A stretch of DNA of 46,848 nt from assembly GCA_947624305.1 (NCBI GenBank), contig CANQKC010000021.1, positions 1-46,848 of the forward strand, written 5' to 3'. A program made the translations under genes and the position numbers. The notes beneath the pieces were generated by a model. It saw nothing but the letters and a program-made list of their open reading frames with translations, did no database searches and had not been told where the DNA came from. This document shows, in pieces, positions 43,363-46,848 of the stretch (positions are counted from its first letter, which is position 1; each line of letters starts with the position of its first letter). This DNA comes from an uncultured Monoglobus sp. GTDB taxonomy: Bacteria; Bacillota; Clostridia; Monoglobales; Monoglobaceae.

Positions 43363-44022
43363 ATGATTGACGACAGTATTAACCATGAGTATATAATCCG
43401 GTATATCCGGGATATTCTCCCGAAAAGCGAAGGGCTTTTAAAGGAGCTTGAGGAGTTCGCCGAGGCGAACGAGGTCCCGATCTCCCAGCCAGAGACAATA
43501 AAGCTGCTTGAGACTCTTATCCGACTGAGCGGCGCTAGGAACATTCTTGAGGTCGGCTCGGCGATCGGATATTCGGCGGTCAGGATGGCCGGAGTCCGCG
43601 GGAATATAAGGATCGACACGATCGAGATCAACCCCGAGGCTGCGGCTTACGCCAAAAGGGTGTTTGAGCGCGCGGGTTTGAGCGGCAGGATAACCCTTCA
43701 CGAGGGGAACGCCGCCGAGGTTCTGCCGCGCCTCCGAGACGAGGGCAGACAATTTGACATGATATTTATCGACGCGTCGAAGGCGCAGTACAACAACTTT
43801 TTTGAGCCGTGCTTTGAGATGCTCGGCCCCGGCGGTCTGCTGATCTCGGACAATATCCTGTATAAGGGCATGACCGCCACCGACGAGCTGGTGCTTCACC
43901 GCAAGCGCACGATAGTAAAGCGGCTGAGGGAGTATGTCGAGATGCTGAACGGCCACAGCGGGCTTGACACCGCAGTGGTACCGATAGGCGACGGCGTGGC
44001 GCTCAGCGTGAAAAAACCTTAA
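43363..44022 (+). CDS. SAM-dependent O-methyltransferase, TrmR/YrrM-like
   Basis: It is a class I methyltransferase of the catechol O-methyltransferase type. The SAM loop is ILEVGSAIGYSAVRMA, the acidic residue of motif II is in IDTIEINPEAAAYAKR, and metal-ligand Asp residues are in FDMIFIDASKAQYNNFF and LLISDNILYKG. The gene follows mltG as yrrM follows yrrL in Bacillus, where the product (TrmR) methylates 5-hydroxyuridine in tRNA. That role is the best guess here, made from gene order. 219 residues. The ribosome site (GGAG) lies rather far from the ATG, so the exact start is less sure. Confidence 0.9.
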   Translation: MIDDSINHEYIIRYIRDILPKSEGLLKELEEFAEANEVPISQPETIKLLETLIRLSGARNILEVGSAIGYSAVRMAGVRGNIRIDTIEINPEAAAYAKRVFERAGLSGRITLHEGNAAEVLPRLRDEGRQFDMIFIDASKAQYNNFFEPCFEMLGPGGLLISDNILYKGMTATDELVLHRKRTIVKRLREYVEMLNGHSGLDTAVVPIGDGVALSVKKP

Positions 44023-44050
44023 AATACACTAAAATGAACGGAGCATAACA

Positions 44051-45166
44051 ATGCTGGAAAAAACCCGGGGCGTCAGAGACGCCATACGCAACATAGATTT
44101 TCTGCTGATTATTTTAACGATACTGGCGGCGGTTTTCGGAATAGTTATGATTTCGAGCGCCGGCGGCGATAACGCCGCGAGGTACGTCATCGTCCAGAGC
44201 GCGGCGCTCGTTCTGGGCATTATCGGCGTCGTCATAATCAGTATACTTGATTATGACTATCTGGCGAGGCTCTCGAAATATATCTACATCGCCTGCGTCG
44301 CGCTTCTGGTCCTGGTGCTCATTCCGGGAATCGGCTCGGTGCAGAACGGCGCGCGTAGCTGGTTCAACTTAGGCCCGGTGAGCCTGCAGCCCGCCGAGAT
44401 CGTCAAGGTGGGCTTTGTCATAACGTTTTCAAAGCACCTGAGCGACGTGGGCAGCGGCCTCAACAAGCCGAAAAATCTGTGGAAGGTGCTGCTTCACCCC
44501 GCGATTTTATGCTTTCTCATGCTGCTTCAGCCCGACTTCGGAACTGTCGTGGTTTTTGTGATGATGGCGGCGGCCATGCTGTTCATGGCAAAGCTCAACT
44601 GGAAGTATATTTTGGGCGCCGTCCTGGCCTTCGCGGCCATGTGCCCGATCGCGTGGTTCTTTCTGCTTAAGCCCTACCAAAAGGACAGAATTATCGCTCT
44701 GCTCAACCCCGACCTTGACCCCACCGGCAGCGGCTATCACGTTATCCGCTCGCGCATAGCTGTGGGCAGCGGCAAACTGACCGGCATGGGCCTCTACAAC
44801 GGCTCCAGCCGATACAGCAATCTGCTCCCCGAGCGGCACACCGATTTTATTTACTCGATCGTGTGCGAGGAGCTCGGCATGATCGGCGCGGTGGCCGTTA
44901 TCGTGCTGCTGACCGCGATAATTCTGCGGTGCCTCTATATCGGGCTCAACGCCCGCAACAGCGAGGGGCTTTATATCTGCACCGGAGTCGCGGCAATGCT
45001 GGCCTTCCAGGCCTTTGAAAATATAGGCATGTGCATAGGGATTTTCCCCGTGACCGGCATCACGCTCCCGTTTTTCAGCTACGGAGGCTCGTCGCTGATG
45101 ACCAATATGCTCGCCATAGGTCTCGTTCTGAACGTGCGGTACCGATACAAACGAATTAATTTTTAA
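44051..45166 (+). CDS. rodA: RodA-type peptidoglycan glycosyltransferase (SEDS family)
   Basis: It is a polytopic SEDS enzyme that polymerises lipid II for wall elongation together with a class B PBP. About ten membrane segments span the chain. Signature blocks are GARSWFNLGPVSLQPAEIVK, LLQPDFGTVVVF, NLLPERHTDFIYSIVCEELG and GITLPFFSYGGSSLMTNMLA. Length (371 aa) and the LPERHTDF block favour RodA over FtsW, though SpoVE-like roles cannot be excluded. ATG at 44051 follows GGAG. It is the last gene of the cluster and ends at a strong terminator. No mreBCD is in the window. Confidence 0.9.
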   Translation: MLEKTRGVRDAIRNIDFLLIILTILAAVFGIVMISSAGGDNAARYVIVQSAALVLGIIGVVIISILDYDYLARLSKYIYIACVALLVLVLIPGIGSVQNGARSWFNLGPVSLQPAEIVKVGFVITFSKHLSDVGSGLNKPKNLWKVLLHPAILCFLMLLQPDFGTVVVFVMMAAAMLFMAKLNWKYILGAVLAFAAMCPIAWFFLLKPYQKDRIIALLNPDLDPTGSGYHVIRSRIAVGSGKLTGMGLYNGSSRYSNLLPERHTDFIYSIVCEELGMIGAVAVIVLLTAIILRCLYIGLNARNSEGLYICTGVAAMLAFQAFENIGMCIGIFPVTGITLPFFSYGGSSLMTNMLAIGLVLNVRYRYKRINF

Positions 45167-45167
45167 T

Positions 45168-45201
45168 AAAAAACGAGTGACTGCGGTGTCACTCGTTTTT
45201 T
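45168..45201 (+). terminator. Terminator after rodA
   Basis: 14-bp perfect stem AAAAAACGAGTGAC/GTCACTCGTTTTTT with a six-base loop. Confidence 0.9.
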
Positions 45202-45206
45202 ATTAT

Positions 45207-45328
45207 CCCCTCTCCGTCTTTCCGCCTTACGGCGGAAATCCACCTCTCCCGAGGGAGAGGCAGACAGGCGACATAAATATGGACGTATCCCTAGAACCTA
45301 GTTCCTATTCCCTAATTCCTATGTTGAC
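45207..45328. repeat. Two dispersed repeats upstream of the Rpn gene
   Basis: 45207-45275 is a shortened copy of the CTCCGTCTTTCCGCC repeat (with CCGCCTTACGGCGG). 45289-45328 is a variant of the AT-rich repeat (GTTCCTATTCCCTAATTCCT) that ends ATGTTGAC. This end supplies the -35 box of the next promoter. Confidence 0.8.
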
Positions 45329-45352
45329 TTTACAATTGTTTTGAGGTATAAT
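45324..45352 (+). promoter_or_regulatory. Promoter of the Rpn-type nuclease gene
   Basis: TTGACT (45324-45329), 17-base spacer, TATAAT (45347-45352). The -35 lies in the last bases of a dispersed repeat. Confidence 0.7.
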
Positions 45353-45374
45353 ATAAACACGGGAAGTGATAAGA

Positions 45375-46229
45375 TTGGATAACAAAAAAATCATAAAACG
45401 AAATGTCAAAGACAGCGTGTTTACGAATTTGTTCCAGGACACAAAATATATTGTGGAGCTTTATAAAGCTCTGCACCCCGAGGCCGACTATGTGACCGAG
45501 GATATGATCGAGATAGTAACGCTCAAAAATATCCTGACCGACAGCCTGTATAACGATCTCGGCTTTATGCTCGACAAAAGGCTGATCGTTCTGGTCGAGG
45601 CGCAGTCCACATGGACGGTGAATATAATAATCCGCGGCCTTATGTACCTTGTGCAGACCTATCAGGACTATATCGAGAAAGAGGAGCTGAATATATACAG
45701 CTCAAAGAAGCTTGCGATACCGAAGCCGGAGCTTTATGTGATCTACACGGGCGACAAAAAGGTAGAGGAAAAAGAGATCAGCCTGAGCGAGGAATACTTC
45801 GGCGGCGACGCGACAGCGCTTGATGTTAGAGTAAAAGTAATCACCGAAAGCCGCGAGGGAGACATAATCAATCAATACGTTATGTTCACGCATATCTTAA
45901 ACGAGCAGGTAAAAACCCACGGCAGAACCAAAAAGGCGATAGACGAAACGATAAGAATATGCAAAGACAGGAATATCTTAAAAGAATACCTGTCCCGACA
46001 CGAAAGCGAGGTGCATGATATAATGTTTTCACTGTATGACGATGAGCAGATATTCAACGCCGCAATGAGAGAGCACGCAAAAACAGCCCGTGCCGAAGGT
46101 ATAAAAGAAGGCCGAATGGAAGGCCGTATGGAAGGGATAGACGCTATGATAGCGAACTTGAAGAACATGGGCGTGAGTGAGGAAATGCTGCGCAATGCGG
46201 CTAATATGTCGCAGTCGCAGCGCTCCTAA
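45375..46229 (+). CDS. Rpn-family recombination-promoting nuclease (PD-(D/E)XK, putative transposase type)
   Basis: These proteins are DNA nucleases related to Tn-associated YhgA/RpnA, often multi-copy in Clostridia genomes. The core shows KDSVFTNLFQDTKYIVELYK, the metal-binding Asp in LYNDLGFMLDKRLIVLVEAQ and the E-x-Q (EAQSTW) that replaces E-x-K in this family. Later blocks are IIRGLMYLVQTYQDYI and KPELYVIYTG. The C-terminus carries the usual charged repeats EGIKEGRMEGRMEG. The start is probably TTG at 45375 after GGGAAGTGAT; a GTG nine bases earlier overlaps that site. The stop codon (46227-46229) lies inside a dispersed AT-rich repeat, so the last residues may be remodelled. 284 residues. 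Confidence 0.85.
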   Translation: MDNKKIIKRNVKDSVFTNLFQDTKYIVELYKALHPEADYVTEDMIEIVTLKNILTDSLYNDLGFMLDKRLIVLVEAQSTWTVNIIIRGLMYLVQTYQDYIEKEELNIYSSKKLAIPKPELYVIYTGDKKVEEKEISLSEEYFGGDATALDVRVKVITESREGDIINQYVMFTHILNEQVKTHGRTKKAIDETIRICKDRNILKEYLSRHESEVHDIMFSLYDDEQIFNAAMREHAKTARAEGIKEGRMEGRMEGIDAMIANLKNMGVSEEMLRNAANMSQSQRS

Positions 46230-46262
46230 TCGCTATTCACTAATTACTAATCACTATGTTGG
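46226..46262. repeat. AT-rich dispersed repeat at the Rpn gene end
   Basis: CTAATCGCTATTCACTAATT, then ACTAATCACTATGTTGG. It provides the TAA stop of the Rpn gene on one side and abuts the truncated Rpn paralogue on the other. Confidence 0.8.
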
Positions 46263-46263
46263 G

Positions 46264-46416
46264 GTGCATGATATAATGTTTTCCTTATATGATGATGAGC
46301 AGATACAAAAAGCAATGATGAGAGAAGCACACAAAGAAGGCATAAGAGAAGGCGAAACAAAAGGCCGAATGGAAGGCATAAAAGAAGGCGAAATTGGATC
46401 AATGTCAATAAAGTAG
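46264..46416 (+). pseudogene. C-terminal fragment of a second Rpn-family gene
   Basis: It encodes VHDIMFSLYDDEQIQKAMMR, then EAHKEGIREGETKGRMEGIK, which matches the end of the intact gene (same VHDIMFSLYDDEQI at about 46012-46053) but with a different tail. The N-terminal nuclease domain is missing; a repeat sits where it should join. The frame ends at a TAG (46414-46416) that probably belongs to the adjoining insertion sequence. It is a remnant of a tandem or recombined copy. Confidence 0.8.
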
Positions 46417-46848
46417 ACAGAAAAAAGCGAAGAATTATACACACATAAACATCGCCTCTTTCTGATTTGGTGTCAAACCGCCATTATGAGAGTGCGGTCT
46501 GACAGAATTGTAGAATCCATTTATGTAAGTGAACAAGCTTTGTTTAAGTTCCGTAATGCTACGATATGTTCTTCTGTCGGTTTCCTCTTTCTTCAAGTAT
46601 TTGAAGAAGCACTCCATAACAGCGTTGTCATAAGGGTGTCCTTTTGCGGAAAATGACTGCACAATATTCATTGTATCAAGATACTGCCTGAAAGCCGCAG
46701 AGGTAAATTGGGAGCCTCTGTCGGTATGAAATATCAGACCGGCATGCGTATCTCTTGAAGCCAAAGCCAAATTAAGCGTATCTATAGCCAGTTGTGTATC
46801 AATATGATTAGACACCTTGTAGGCGATAACCTTTCTTGAGTACAGATC
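46403..46848 (-). mobile_element. IS3-family insertion sequence, partial
   Basis: It contains the end of an IS3-type transposase gene and runs off the right edge. The left boundary is placed at about 46403, where TGTCAATAAAGTAGACAG could be the terminal inverted repeat (IS3 ends commonly begin TG). The other end is outside the window, so the boundary is inference. Confidence 0.6.
46435..46848 (-). CDS. IS3-family transposase OrfB, C-terminal part (partial)
   Basis: It is the catalytic DDE integrase core of an IS3-type transposase. Visible are DLYSRKVIAYKVS at the window edge, the second catalytic Asp in LIFHTDRGSQFTS, the third acidic residue in YDNAVMECFFKYLKKEE, and the C-terminal FYNSVRPHSHNGGLTPNQKE. 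The 5' part, including the first Asp and OrfA, lies beyond the window. The frame is open to its stop with no damage. It is inserted next to the truncated Rpn fragment. Confidence 0.92.
   Translation of the reverse strand, partial: DLYSRKVIAYKVSNHIDTQLAIDTLNLALASRDTHAGLIFHTDRGSQFTSAAFRQYLDTMNIVQSFSAKGHPYDNAVMECFFKYLKKEETDRRTYRSITELKQSLFTYINGFYNSVRPHSHNGGLTPNQKEAMFMCV

Noticed and set aside
1..46848. tRNA, rRNA or replication origin
   Set aside because: Looking through the intergenic regions on both strands I found no cloverleaf with a CCA-type end, no conserved rRNA block and no dnaA-box cluster; tiny or degenerate ones could be missed by eye.

Overview
The window looks like a chromosomal segment of an anaerobic, monoderm-type Clostridia bacterium, probably gut-associated and Oscillospirales/Monoglobales-like. 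That placement is an inference. It rests on strong Shine-Dalgarno sites, sigma-A-type promoters with 17-nt spacers, several SLH-anchored surface proteins, a BspA-type leucine-rich repeat protein, formate-tetrahydrofolate ligase, small cysteine-rich microproteins and many GC-rich dispersed palindromic repeats. No rRNA, tRNA or CRISPR array was seen.

Layout. (1) 1-8.4 kb: the tail of a duplicated, broken surface-protein gene, a repeat cluster, and a 2575-residue SLH protein with Thr/Pro-rich linkers and a 567-bp internal duplication. (2) 8.4-11.4 kb: shuffled repeat mosaics surround an orphan polysaccharide-type ABC permease and galU; upstream of galU lies the first copy of a small C-rich RNA family. 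(3) 11.4-15.3 kb: a compact candidate type I toxin-antitoxin locus sits at the 3' end of ilvD, followed by a divergent patatin-HAD pair. (4) 15.3-23.1 kb: a visibly AT-richer block with hicBA (hicA has a nonsense codon), an XRE regulator, a promoter-palindrome-terminator leader, a secreted BspA-like protein, and an SLH/CAP protein gene split by an in-frame TGA. (5) 23.2-28.4 kb: the second C-rich RNA copy, a lipoprotein, fhs-mnmG, and two tandem cysteine-rich microproteins. (6) 28.5-33.9 kb: ppk, mgtE, a HEPN-type gene and a second mgtE. (7) 34-39 kb: two divergent SLH proteins. (8) 39-45.2 kb: a diguanylate cyclase, a wall-polymer glycosyltransferase, DJ-1, 5-formyl-THF cyclo-ligase, mltG, an O-methyltransferase (trmR-like) and rodA. 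(9) 45.2-46.8 kb: an Rpn-type nuclease, a truncated paralogue tail and a partial IS3-family transposase at the window edge.

The genes fall into a few themes. One is envelope building and display: SLH proteins, galU, the TagA-type transferase, mltG and rodA. A second is one-carbon metabolism: fhs and the cyclo-ligase. A third is phosphate and magnesium handling: ppk with two mgtE copies. Small regulatory or selfish elements are interspersed between them.

The strongest candidates for undescribed biology are non-coding or tiny. They are the 28-residue hydrophobic peptide with a convergent antisense promoter (11.42-11.72 kb), the two-copy covarying small RNA with an exposed CCTCCC motif (11.04-11.14 and 23.21-23.31 kb), and the nested palindrome transcript ahead of the BspA-like gene (16.40-16.62 kb).
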